Source of the DNA: Ruminococcus callidus
GTDB taxonomy: Bacteria > Bacillota > Clostridia > Oscillospirales > Ruminococcaceae
Assembly (NCBI RefSeq): GCF_020709055.1
Contig: NZ_JAJFCK010000008.1
Coordinates: 28,897-92,896, forward strand
DNA: 64,000 nucleotides
Direction: 5' to 3'
Shown here: positions 53,440 through 61,508 of the stretch, one piece after another
Layout: every line of letters begins with the position of its first letter
Numbering within the stretch: the first letter of the stretch is position 1
Program-made: the position numbers and the translations under genes
Notes under the pieces: model-generated
Seen by the model: only the letters and a program-made list of their open reading frames with translations
Database searches by the model: none
Told to the model about the DNA's origin: nothing

Positions 53440-54615
53440 ATGGGTCAGAAAGAGAAAAAGAAGCAGCAGGCGGCTGCTCAGAAACCCAACCGCACACCGA
53501 AGCCCCGCCATCCCCGCGGACACGGCGCAAAGGTTACGGCGGAAATTGTGGTATCCCTGCTTCTGGTGGCATTTGCCGGATATGAGGTATACCGCATCTA
53601 TGATTCCATGGTGCCCATCGCACAGGGAAGCGGTGTCGTTGCCGGCGGTGATTCCGATGAAGCGGACGACAGCAGCTCGCAGGCATCCACCGATGCCACA
53701 GTCTATGAAAATGTGGCAGTGGAAAAGGAGGCTGTGCACGAGGGCGATCTGATTCTGGTCAACAATGACAACGCCTATGTGCCGTCCAACGAAACCGAGA
53801 TCACTAGCATCTATGAATACAAGGAAGCCAATCAGGAAGAAAACTACCACGTCAGCGGTACAGATGTCAGCCTGCGCAAGCCGGCGCTGGAGGCGCTGAG
53901 CGGAATGCTGGATGACTTCTACAAGGCGACCGGTCATCAGGATATCATCATCATCAGCGGCTACCGCACCACGGAGGAACAGCAGGCGCTCTATGACAGC
54001 GACCTCTCCTCCACCGGCGAGGACAGCTCCACACTGGTGGCGCTCCCCGGACACAGCGAGCACGAGTCGGGCTATTCCGTTGACCTGTCCCTGTATTCGG
54101 ACGGCAACCTGTCGGATTACGACGGCACCGGCGACTATGCGTGGATCGATGAGAATTGTGACCACTACGGCTATATTCTCCGCTATACTGAGGCAAAGAC
54201 AGAGGAAACTAAGATTCAGGCGGAGGCATGGCACTACCGCTATGTGGGCGAGCCTCATGCCACCTATATGAAAGAAAACAACCTCTGTCTGGAGGAGTAC
54301 CTCACACTGCTGCGCAACTACACCACGGAAAATCATCTTAAGATCGTCAACTGGGACGGCGGGATTTACGAAGTGTACTATGTGCCGGCAGACACGACTG
54401 CCAATACCTCTTACGTGCTGGTTCCGCCGGATAAGGACTACACCATTTCCGGCAACAACAGCGATGGATTTATCGTGACGGTGGACACCGGCGAGATCCA
54501 GAAGTTTGATGATGAGAGCAGTGCAGACAGTGCCGCAGACGGCGATTTGTCCGCAGCGCCGGAAGAAACGGCTGCGCCGGCAGAGGATGAGTCCTCTGCG
54601 GATGAGGCAGAATAA
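53440..54615 (+). CDS. VanY-type D-alanyl-D-alanine carboxypeptidase
   Basis: 391 residues from ATG 53440 (GGAGGGAAATGC; longer ORF rejected). A basic cytoplasmic start of 40 residues, one span (IVVSLLLVAFAGYEVYRIY), a Ser/Asp linker, then the VanY/D,D-peptidase domain: ISGYRTTEEQQALYD at about 172, PGHSEHESGYSVDLS at about 202 (zinc His and Asp) and EAWHYRYVGEPHA at about 261. It trims D-Ala from peptidoglycan stem peptides outside the membrane. The last 40 residues are acidic. A lone housekeeping enzyme, not evidence of vancomycin resistance. Confidence 0.9.
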   Translation: MGQKEKKKQQAAAQKPNRTPKPRHPRGHGAKVTAEIVVSLLLVAFAGYEVYRIYDSMVPIAQGSGVVAGGDSDEADDSSSQASTDATVYENVAVEKEAVHEGDLILVNNDNAYVPSNETEITSIYEYKEANQEENYHVSGTDVSLRKPALEALSGMLDDFYKATGHQDIIIISGYRTTEEQQALYDSDLSSTGEDSSTLVALPGHSEHESGYSVDLSLYSDGNLSDYDGTGDYAWIDENCDHYGYILRYTEAKTEETKIQAEAWHYRYVGEPHATYMKENNLCLEEYLTLLRNYTTENHLKIVNWDGGIYEVYYVPADTTANTSYVLVPPDKDYTISGNNSDGFIVTVDTGEIQKFDDESSADSAADGDLSAAPEETAAPAEDESSADEAE

Positions 54616-54675
54616 CAGCTGCTTTGCGCGATACAAAACAGTTGAAATAAAAAATAAGAAGTGGAAGTGAAACCA

Positions 54676-55173
54676 ATGGAACAGAAAACTCCGGAGGAAC
54701 AGAAGTCAACAGAAGAGCTACTGAAAAAGACGGGAAAGGGTGCAAAGAACATCCTTAATGAATTCAAGGAGTTCATTTCCAAGGGCAATGTTTTGGACAT
54801 GGCGGTCGGTTTGATCGTCGGCTCTGCATTTACGGCGATTGTCAACTCGCTGGTAGACGATATGCTGATGCCGCTCATCGGAACCGTACTGGCGGGCATT
54901 GATTTCAGCCAGCTTGGCGTACACATTCCGTGGGGCAATGAGCCGTTTATTGCCGTTGGCAATTTTCTGAACGCCATAATCACATTCCTGCTGACGGCGC
55001 TGTGTGTATTCCTGATCGTCAAGTTCATGAATATTTTCCGGCGCAAGAAGGAGGAGAAGCCGGCAGAACCGCCGAAGCCCAGCAAGGAAGAGCAGCTGCT
55101 CACCGAGATTCGTGATCTGCTTGCTGCACAGCAGGCTGGTGGGAAGAACGGCGCGGGCGAGAAAAAAGAATAA
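54676..55173 (+). CDS. mscL: Large-conductance mechanosensitive channel
   Basis: 165 residues from ATG 54676; a GTG at 54661 is the alternative. EFKEFISKGNVLDMAVGLIVGSAF and VNSLVDDMLMPLIG form the first span, and FLNAIITFLLTALCVFLIVKFMN the second. MscL opens under hypo-osmotic membrane tension. The loop and C-terminal helix fit the family; the N-terminus is 25 residues longer than usual. Confidence 0.93.
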   Translation: MEQKTPEEQKSTEELLKKTGKGAKNILNEFKEFISKGNVLDMAVGLIVGSAFTAIVNSLVDDMLMPLIGTVLAGIDFSQLGVHIPWGNEPFIAVGNFLNAIITFLLTALCVFLIVKFMNIFRRKKEEKPAEPPKPSKEEQLLTEIRDLLAAQQAGGKNGAGEKKE

Positions 55174-55210
55174 TTTTACATTTCGACAACCTCTTACTAT
55201 TCTATATCAG

Positions 55211-55252
55211 AAAGCACACCGCTGACGTGCATAGCGGTGTGCTTTCCTTTTT
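55211..55252 (+). terminator. Terminator between mscL and prmA
   Basis: AAAGCACACCGCT pairs perfectly with AGCGGTGTGCTTT and is followed by CCTTTTT. The stem is symmetric and lies between convergent genes, so it may serve both. Confidence 0.9.
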
Positions 55253-55273
55253 GGTATGCTATCATTTGAAAGG

Positions 55274-56281
55274 TTACATTCTGCCGTCGGCGCAGCGTGT
55301 GCCGGCGCCTGCAACGTGCTGAAGCTTGACCGCACACCAGCCGGCTGCCTCCCGCTTTTCCAGTACGGTGAAGTCGTGGGCGGTGACGGTTTCCAGTACC
55401 TCGTCTGCCCGTTCGGTGATAATGCCGGAGAGGATCAGAATGCCGTTGTCCTTGAGAAACCGAGGAAACAGGGGCGCCATTGCCTTGATGACATCGGCGA
55501 CGATGTTGGCAGTGATGAGATCGTATCCCTCGCCGATTTTTTCCACCAGTGCATCGTCTGTGATGACATTGCCGCAGGAAATGGTGTAGGTGCCAGGGTC
55601 GAGGCGGTTTTCCGCCGCATTTTCCTGTGCAATGCGTGTGGCATTTTCCTCGATGTCGACGGCATAGGCGGACTTTGCTCCCAGCAGCAGACCGCCGATG
55701 AAGAGAATGCCGCTGCCGCAGCCCAGATCCAGCAGACGGGTGCTTGGCTGTACCTCGGATTCCATCAGTTCCAGACAGAGACGGGTGGTGTGATGCTGTC
55801 CGGTGCCGAAGCTGCTTGCCGGATCGATTTCCAGAACGGTTCTGCCCTCTGCTGCCTCAGTGACCGGCTCCCAGCTGGGCTTGATGAACAGCTTTTTACC
55901 AACAGGGAAGGGCTTGAAGTACTGCTTCCAGTTGTTTGCCCAGTCCTCCTCCCGAATGCCGGAGCAGGAAATTTCCAGTCTGCCGTAGAGGTGCTCGGTG
56001 TCCTCCTCTTTCATGCGTGCCAGCATGGCACGAAGTGCTGCCATGGTTTCTGCGCCCTGCGAGTCAACCGGCAGATAGACGGTGATGCAGGTTTCGCAGT
56101 TGGCAAGCTCCATCAGACCATCCTCCAGATAGTCCCACTTGCCGTCCTTCTGTTCCAGAAATTCCTGAAAGTCCTGTGCGTCCTGCACCACGCATCCACG
56201 GATTCCCAGATCCTGCAATTTGACGCTGAGCAAATCGATGGCTGCGGTTGTTGTATAGATATCTACCTGTGTCCAATCCAT
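55274..56281 (-). CDS. prmA: Ribosomal protein L11 methyltransferase
   Basis: 335 residues. IDPASSFGTGQHHTTRLCLELME and LLDLGCGSGILFIGGLLLGA (SAM loop at about 184), then ANIVADVI (motif IV, N-I-V), are PrmA signatures. It trimethylates L11 in the cytoplasm. The start at 56281 lies 4 bases after the tyrA stop. Confidence 0.92.
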   Translation of the reverse strand: MDWTQVDIYTTTAAIDLLSVKLQDLGIRGCVVQDAQDFQEFLEQKDGKWDYLEDGLMELANCETCITVYLPVDSQGAETMAALRAMLARMKEEDTEHLYGRLEISCSGIREEDWANNWKQYFKPFPVGKKLFIKPSWEPVTEAAEGRTVLEIDPASSFGTGQHHTTRLCLELMESEVQPSTRLLDLGCGSGILFIGGLLLGAKSAYAVDIEENATRIAQENAAENRLDPGTYTISCGNVITDDALVEKIGEGYDLITANIVADVIKAMAPLFPRFLKDNGILILSGIITERADEVLETVTAHDFTVLEKREAAGWCAVKLQHVAGAGTRCADGRM

Positions 56282-56285
56282 TGTG

Positions 56286-57152
56286 TTATGCTTCTCCTTT
56301 TTCTTCTTTCAGCTGCTGCCGCTTCCGCACATTCTCCTCCTGAATCTGCCGTCCCTCGGCGATGAGGTATTGCAGACGCTCTTCGTCCCGTTGCTTCAGA
56401 GCATCCCGATAGTCGGTGAGGTTCTCAATGAGCAGGTCGAGGTGGTACAGCAGGTTGTCCCGATTGTCCAGAAACAGCGCTGCCCACATGGTTTCGTCCA
56501 TGGTTGCCACACGTGTCATGTCCTGAAAGCTGCCGCCGGAGAACGAGAGCGCATCGTCCATGCAGAAGTCCTTGACATAGGAACTGGACACCACGTGTGC
56601 CAGCTGGGAGGTGTAGGCGATCATGTTGTCGTGCCACATGGGGGTTGCCTGAATAATCTGCCCGAAACCGATCTCCTTTGCCAGCCCGATGACCGTTTGC
56701 AGGGCGTGTTCCTGCGTGCCTTCCACCGGTGTGACGATCAGGTTTGCCCCCTGGAACAGGTTGGGAATGCTGGCAGCATAGCCGCTTTTTTCCCGACCCG
56801 CCATGGGGTGCGTTCCCACGTAGAACACGCCGGCTTTCTGGCAGCGGTAGGTGAGATCACGTACCATTTTGCCTTTCAGACCGCAGGCATCCACCAGAAT
56901 CGTGCCGGCTTTGATGCGGGGAAGCGCCTTTTGGATGAGCGAAATGGCGATGCGCTGGTGCAGGCAGACGATGATCATATCATAAGCGCCGTCCTCCATG
57001 GTGCCGGTGCCGTCAATACTGCCGTCCTCCAGTGCCTGTTCCAGAACGTCCTGCCGGACATCGCAGCCGTATACGGTATGCTCCGTGACGGCTTTGATGG
57101 ATTTGCAGATGGAACCGCCGATGAGTCCCATGCCGACTACAAGAATCTGCAT
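56286..57152 (-). CDS. tyrA: Prephenate dehydrogenase
   Basis: 288 residues. Rossmann NAD(P) site VVGMGLIGGSICKSI, then GTHPMAGREKSGY and HVVSSSYVKD, characteristic of TyrA. It converts prephenate to 4-hydroxyphenylpyruvate in tyrosine synthesis. Without a C-terminal ACT domain it is the short form, ending in a charged helix. GGAGG precedes the start; prmA is the next gene. Confidence 0.9.
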   Translation of the reverse strand: MQILVVGMGLIGGSICKSIKAVTEHTVYGCDVRQDVLEQALEDGSIDGTGTMEDGAYDMIIVCLHQRIAISLIQKALPRIKAGTILVDACGLKGKMVRDLTYRCQKAGVFYVGTHPMAGREKSGYAASIPNLFQGANLIVTPVEGTQEHALQTVIGLAKEIGFGQIIQATPMWHDNMIAYTSQLAHVVSSSYVKDFCMDDALSFSGGSFQDMTRVATMDETMWAALFLDNRDNLLYHLDLLIENLTDYRDALKQRDEERLQYLIAEGRQIQEENVRKRQQLKEEKGEA

Positions 57153-57332
57153 AATGTTTCCTCCCTATTGTGAGCCTGCACGGGGCAGACCGAAAGTTAA
57201 GTTCTCTTTTATTGTAACACGAAAACGCCGGTGCGTCAAGCGTGTCCGCAAAAAGACGAACAGCTGTTCCAGGAAATCCATTGAAAATTTTTCTTATTCA
57301 TAATTTGTGCAACAAATTGACTGGAAAACACC

Positions 57333-57361
57333 TTGCAAGGTGCGCCGGTTTGTGGTATACT
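57333..57361 (+). promoter_or_regulatory. Promoter and 5' hairpin of the COG0523 pair
   Basis: TTGCAA, 17 bases, TATACT. A perfect GTTCCC/GGGAAC hairpin lies at 57373-57386 just after the expected start of transcription, within an 80-base leader. No Zur-box consensus was recognised by eye. The 57153-57332 part holds no gene. Confidence 0.65.
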
Positions 57362-57448
57362 AAAAAAGACGGTTCCCTCGGGAACGGTGAATGTTGGAAA
57401 ACCAATACCCGAATGGTCGGGAATTTGAGAGAAAGAAGTGCAGATTGT

Positions 57449-58582
57449 ATGACGAAAATTACAATTTTTTCAGGATTTCTGGGCGCTGGCAAGACCACGC
57501 TCATCAAGAAGCTGATTGCTGAGGCATATACCGGAGAGAAGCTGGTGCTGATCGAGAACGAGTTTGGTCAGATCGGCATTGACGGCGGATTTTTGCAGGA
57601 TGCCGGCGTGGAGATCACCGAGATGAACTCCGGCTGTATTTGCTGCAGCCTTGTGGGCGATTTCGGCAAGGCACTGCAGCAGGTGCTGGAGCAGTATCAC
57701 CCCGACCGCATTCTAATCGAGCCGTCCGGCGTGGGCAAGCTGAGCGACGTCATCCGTGCCGTGCAGAATCTCCACGCACAGGGGGTGGAGCTGGATGGCT
57801 TCACGACTGTGGTAGATGCCAAGAAGTGCAAGATGTATCAGAAGAACTTCGGCGAGTTCTTTGACAACCAGATCACCTATGCAAGCTGCCTGATCCTGAG
57901 CCACACCGCCGGTCTGTCGCAGGAGAAGCTGGACGATTGCGTACACCGTCTGCGTGCCTGCAATCCCGCTGCGCCTATCGTGACGACCGAGTGGGATCAG
58001 CTGACCGGCGCACAGCTGCTGGAGGCAATGACGCAGAAGAACACACTGGACGATGAGCTGCAGCAGCTTCTGGCGGAACAGCAGGAGCATCACCACCACG
58101 ACCACGAGCATGAGGAGCATGAGCATCATCATCACGACCATGACCATGAACACGGCGAGGGCTGCACCTGCGGCTGTCATGACCACGATCACGATCATGA
58201 TCACGAGGAACACGAGCACCATCATGACCACGACCATGACCACGGTGAGAACTGCACCTGCGGCTGCCACGATCACGACCACGAGCATCACCACCACCAT
58301 GCGGACGATGTGTTCACCAGCTGGGGCGTGGAATCCGCACAGACCTATACTGTGGAGGAGATCACCGCAGCACTGGAAGCTCTCTCGAATGCAGACACCT
58401 ACGGCATGATTCTCCGTGCCAAGGGCATTGTTCCGGCAAAGGACGGCAGCTGGATCCACTTCGACTATGTTCCGGGCACACCGGATGTTCGCCACGGCAG
58501 CGCCGGCACAACCGGCCGTCTTTGCGTCATCGGCTCGGGCATTCACGAGGATGCACTGAGCGCACTGTTTCACGCAGAATAA
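57449..58582 (+). CDS. COG0523 GTPase with His-rich metal-binding loops
   Basis: 377 residues from ATG 57449; the long upstream extension of the ORF is non-coding leader. ITIFSGFLGAGKTTLIKK (Walker A), LIENEFGQIGIDGGF, SGCICCSL (the CxCC metal site at about 62) and ILIEPSGVGK are the CobW/ZNG1 marks. Residues about 212-285 carry two near-identical His/Asp-rich blocks, each with a CTCGCHDHDH core, likely from a duplication. Such GTPases insert or traffic zinc or another metal. The C-terminal CobW_C domain (TYGMILRAKGIVPAKDGSWIHFDYVPG) is intact. Confidence 0.92.
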   Translation: MTKITIFSGFLGAGKTTLIKKLIAEAYTGEKLVLIENEFGQIGIDGGFLQDAGVEITEMNSGCICCSLVGDFGKALQQVLEQYHPDRILIEPSGVGKLSDVIRAVQNLHAQGVELDGFTTVVDAKKCKMYQKNFGEFFDNQITYASCLILSHTAGLSQEKLDDCVHRLRACNPAAPIVTTEWDQLTGAQLLEAMTQKNTLDDELQQLLAEQQEHHHHDHEHEEHEHHHHDHDHEHGEGCTCGCHDHDHDHDHEEHEHHHDHDHDHGENCTCGCHDHDHEHHHHHADDVFTSWGVESAQTYTVEEITAALEALSNADTYGMILRAKGIVPAKDGSWIHFDYVPGTPDVRHGSAGTTGRLCVIGSGIHEDALSALFHAE

Positions 58583-58601
58583 AAGATAAGGAGGCAGGAA
58601 A

Positions 58602-59567
58602 ATGCCAGCTGCACAAAATGAACCCAACGATATTCCGGTATATCTGTTTACCGGATTTTTAGAGGCGGGAAAGACCAAGTTCATTCAGGAAACCATGGAG
58701 GATAAGCGTTTCAACTCTGGCGAACCCACACTGCTGCTGCTCTGTGAGGAGGGCGAGGAGGAATACGACGTTTCCGCCTTTCCGTGCAAGGACGTGTTTC
58801 TGCACACCATTGAGGATCAGGAGGACTTCAATCCGGAGAATCTGCAAAAAATCCTCAAGTCCTGCGGGGCGACTCGTGTCGTTCTGGAATACAACGGTAT
58901 GTGGCCCATGAACCACCTGTTCCAGAATCTGCCGGATGACTGGGCGGTATATCAGGAGATGTTCTTTGCAGATGCCAGAACCTTCTTCCAGTACAACGCT
59001 AATATGCGCAGTCTGGTGGTGGATAAGCTGAACACCTGCGAACTGGTGGTATTCAACCGCTTTGAGAAGTCTATGGACAAGATGGAATTCCACAAGATCG
59101 TCCGTGGTGTCAGCCGCCGGACGGATATCGCCTATGAGTACACCGATGGCAAGGTGGAATACGACGAAATCGAAGATCCGCTGCCGTTTGATGTCAATGC
59201 GCCGGTTATTCGGCTGGCAGACACAGACTATGCGCTGTGGTATCGGGACATCATGGAGGATCCGAAGAAGTATGACGGCAAGGTGATCTCGTTCCGTGGG
59301 ATTGTGGCGAAAGACCCCAAGTTCCCCGCCAATACGTTCGCCGTTGGCCGCCATGTCATGACCTGCTGCGTGGAGGATATCACGTATAGCTGTGTTGTGG
59401 CAGAGTGGGAGAAGGCAAGCGTGCTCCAGACCCGCCAGTGGGTACAGGTCACCGGAAAGATTCACGTGCAGAAGCACAAGCTCTATCGTGGCAAAGGGCC
59501 GGTACTGCAGGTGCAGGAGCTCGTGATGACCAGCGCACCGGAGCAGGAAGTTGCAACTTTCTATTGA
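58602..59567 (+). CDS. Second COG0523-like GTPase fused to an OB-like domain
   Basis: 321 residues. VYLFTGFLEAGKTKFIQE is a Walker A with Glu replacing a Gly. There is no CxCC motif. VVLEYNGMWPM takes the place of the IEPSG switch. The last 110 residues (GKVISFRGIVAKDPKFPANTF, MTCCVEDITYSCVVAEW, WVQVTGKI) look like the OB-type domain of YcgQ/TIGR03943 proteins linked to zinc homeostasis. It follows the first GTPase by 19 bases, so they share an operon and probably a metal-handling job. Confidence 0.8.
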   Translation: MPAAQNEPNDIPVYLFTGFLEAGKTKFIQETMEDKRFNSGEPTLLLLCEEGEEEYDVSAFPCKDVFLHTIEDQEDFNPENLQKILKSCGATRVVLEYNGMWPMNHLFQNLPDDWAVYQEMFFADARTFFQYNANMRSLVVDKLNTCELVVFNRFEKSMDKMEFHKIVRGVSRRTDIAYEYTDGKVEYDEIEDPLPFDVNAPVIRLADTDYALWYRDIMEDPKKYDGKVISFRGIVAKDPKFPANTFAVGRHVMTCCVEDITYSCVVAEWEKASVLQTRQWVQVTGKIHVQKHKLYRGKGPVLQVQELVMTSAPEQEVATFY

Positions 59568-59602
59568 TGTAAGAAAAGACACACTCTAATATACAAATAC
59601 AA

Positions 59603-59645
59603 AACAGCACCGCAGTGCATTCCGCTGCGGTGCTGTTGCTTTTTG
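59603..59645 (+). terminator. Terminator of the COG0523 operon
   Basis: AACAGCACCGCAG pairs perfectly with CTGCGGTGCTGTT and is followed by GCTTTTTG. Confidence 0.9.
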
Positions 59646-59652
59646 TAGAATA

Positions 59653-59815
59653 AGAACCTGTCTTCACAAGCGTATGTGCGTGTCTTTTCGGCAAATTTTG
59701 CTGCATCCTGCGTAAAAAATACTTGCCGGGCGACAGCCCGCCTGCGTATTTTTGCCTTGTCTGCAACAAAATTATGCTCGAAAATCCACATATATTTCTT
59801 GTGAAGACAGGTTCT
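59653..59815. repeat. 163-bp palindromic MITE-like repeat
   Basis: Perfect 18-base terminal inverted repeats (AGAACCTGTCTTCACAAG and its complement) flank an interior that is itself an imperfect palindrome around GGGCG/CGCCC-type pairing. The 3' part contains GTCTTTTCGGCAAATTTTG, found again at the right end of the window (from 63977). No ORF. A non-autonomous transposable repeat is the likely nature. Confidence 0.75.
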
Positions 59816-59828
59816 GGGACAGATTTAC

Positions 59829-61301
59829 TTAGTTCTGCATGCCACGCATGATCCAGTCGTACATGCCCTGATATTGGAGTGCGGAGCTGCCCCAGGAGAA
59901 ATCCTGCTGCATGCCACGCTTTACGATGTCGTTCCAGTCCTCACGGTGGTCGAAGTAGATCTTCTTGGCGTAGTTGATGGTGTAGAGCAGATCGTCTGCG
60001 TTGTAGTGGGCAAAGGTGAAGCCTGTGCCGGTCTTTTCGTACTCGTTGTACGGAACGACGGTATCCTTCAGACCGCCGGTTTCCCGCACGATGGGCACAG
60101 TGCCGTAGCGCAGGGAGATCAGCTGTGTCAGACCGCACGGCTCAAACCGAGAGGGAACCAGCATGGCATCTGCGGCAGCGTAGAGCTTGTGCGCCAGGGG
60201 ATCGGAGTAGAAGATGTTGGCGGAAACACGATCCGGATACTTCTCCTGATAATAGCGGAACATGTTCTCATAGCGGCTTTCGCCAGTGCCGATGATGACA
60301 AACTGGGTGAAGTCGTCGGTGATGCGGTCGGCGATCCAGTCCACCAGATCCAGACCTTTCTGGTCGGTCAGGCGGGAGATGATGGCGATCATGAACTTGT
60401 TCTCGTCTGCCGGCAGACCCAGCTCTTTCTGGAGCGCCAGCTTCGCCTGCTTTTTCTTTGCGACTGCGTCCTTGTCGGAGTAGTGCACGCTGATCTTCTT
60501 GTCGGTCTGCGGATTATAGACATCGTAGTCGATGCCGTTGAGAATACCGCGGAGAGACTTGGCACGTGCGCAGAGCAGACCGTCCAGCTGTTCGCCGTAA
60601 TACGGAGTTTTGATCTCTTCGGCATAGGTTTCGCTGACGGTGGTGATGTAGTCGGCGTAAACCAGACCGCCCTTGAGCATGTTGGCATCCTGCTTGAATT
60701 CCAGCTTATCCGGTGTGAACATGTAGTCCGGCAGGTTGGTGTTGTAGACAAAGTGGCGGATGTCCCATACGCCCTGGAATTTCAGGTTGTGGATGGTCAT
60801 GATGCTCTTGGTGCCCCAGTAGAAGCTGTGGGTGGCAAAGGTGCTCTTGAGGAAAACGGGGATCATGCCCGTCTGCCAGTCGTGGCAGTGGATGATGTCG
60901 GGGTGGAAGCCGATAACCGGCATTGCTGCGAGAACTGCCTTGCAGAAGAAGATAAAGCGCTCGATGTCCCAACGGGTGGAATCGCTGTAAGGCTGGTCGC
61001 ACTTGAAATAATATTCATTGTCGATAAAGTAGAAGTGCACACCCTCATAGACATATTCCATGATACCAACGTGGACATTTTCCACATGCTGGCCATAATC
61101 CATGTAGAAATGGCTGACATAGCGGAACTGACTGCGGTATTCCCACGGAATGCAGGTGTAGTTGGGGAGAATCACACGGACATCATAGTTGTTGTGATCC
61201 AGACTTTTCGGGAGTGCGCCCACAACGTCTGCAAGACCTCCGGTCTTGACAAAGGGGACACATTCGGATGCAGCAAATAGAATATTTTTCATCGTTTTCA
61301 T
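59829..61301 (-). CDS. glgA: Glycogen synthase
   Basis: 490 residues. KTGGLADVVGALPK near residue 20 (ADP-glucose binding), IIHCHDWQTGMIPVF, VSETYAEEI, AIISRLTDQKGLDL and MLVPSRFEPCGLTQLISLRYGT (the GT-B acceptor/nucleotide site) identify GlgA of family GT5. It extends alpha-1,4-glucan from ADP-glucose. The start at 61301 has no good ribosome binding site of its own, and it overlaps an 11-codon upstream frame (see findings). Confidence 0.95.
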   Translation of the reverse strand: MKTMKNILFAASECVPFVKTGGLADVVGALPKSLDHNNYDVRVILPNYTCIPWEYRSQFRYVSHFYMDYGQHVENVHVGIMEYVYEGVHFYFIDNEYYFKCDQPYSDSTRWDIERFIFFCKAVLAAMPVIGFHPDIIHCHDWQTGMIPVFLKSTFATHSFYWGTKSIMTIHNLKFQGVWDIRHFVYNTNLPDYMFTPDKLEFKQDANMLKGGLVYADYITTVSETYAEEIKTPYYGEQLDGLLCARAKSLRGILNGIDYDVYNPQTDKKISVHYSDKDAVAKKKQAKLALQKELGLPADENKFMIAIISRLTDQKGLDLVDWIADRITDDFTQFVIIGTGESRYENMFRYYQEKYPDRVSANIFYSDPLAHKLYAAADAMLVPSRFEPCGLTQLISLRYGTVPIVRETGGLKDTVVPYNEYEKTGTGFTFAHYNADDLLYTINYAKKIYFDHREDWNDIVKRGMQQDFSWGSSALQYQGMYDWIMRGMQN

Positions 61302-61372
61302 ATCGTGCCGTGCGGCACATACTCCTTCCGCATAAATTCAGGAAAAATCCGCCATGGGATTTTCTCCTCTTT

Positions 61373-61401
61373 ATTATACTCTTTTTTTTGGCGCACGTCA
61401 A
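61373..61401 (-). promoter_or_regulatory. Promoter of glgA
   Basis: TTGACG, 17 bases, TATAAT on the minus strand. Transcription would start near 61366, so the leader of about 65 bases contains the ribosome binding site GAGGAG and two mini-frames. Confidence 0.8.
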
Positions 61402-61508
61402 GAGATTTCACAAAAAACGAAAAAATCATTCCACAAATCGTTGTTGAAATTTGTAAAGGTTGTACATTGCCCTTTGAAAACAACGGTTTGACATAGCAGA
61501 TGCCTGCC

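Noticed and set aside
53440..54615. vanY as part of a vancomycin-resistance cluster
   Set aside because: No vanRS, vanHAX or related genes near; single chromosomal D,D-carboxypeptidase.
53419..54636. 405-codon minus-strand frame opposite the VanY-type gene
   Set aside because: Shadow of the plus-strand gene, which has clear motifs, a promoter and a ribosome binding site; no motif in the antisense product.
55256..56365. 369-codon plus-strand frame over prmA
   Set aside because: High-GC antisense frame; prmA motifs are complete on the minus strand.
58084..58305. Repeated His/Asp codons as a CRISPR or tandem DNA repeat
   Set aside because: In-frame low-complexity coding sequence of a metal-binding GTPase; no spacers.
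57713..58684. Minus-strand frame rich in V and M over the His-rich GTPase
   Set aside because: Result of His/Asp codon repeats read backwards.
59874..61280. 468-codon plus-strand frame over glgA
   Set aside because: Antisense shadow; glgA is unmistakable.
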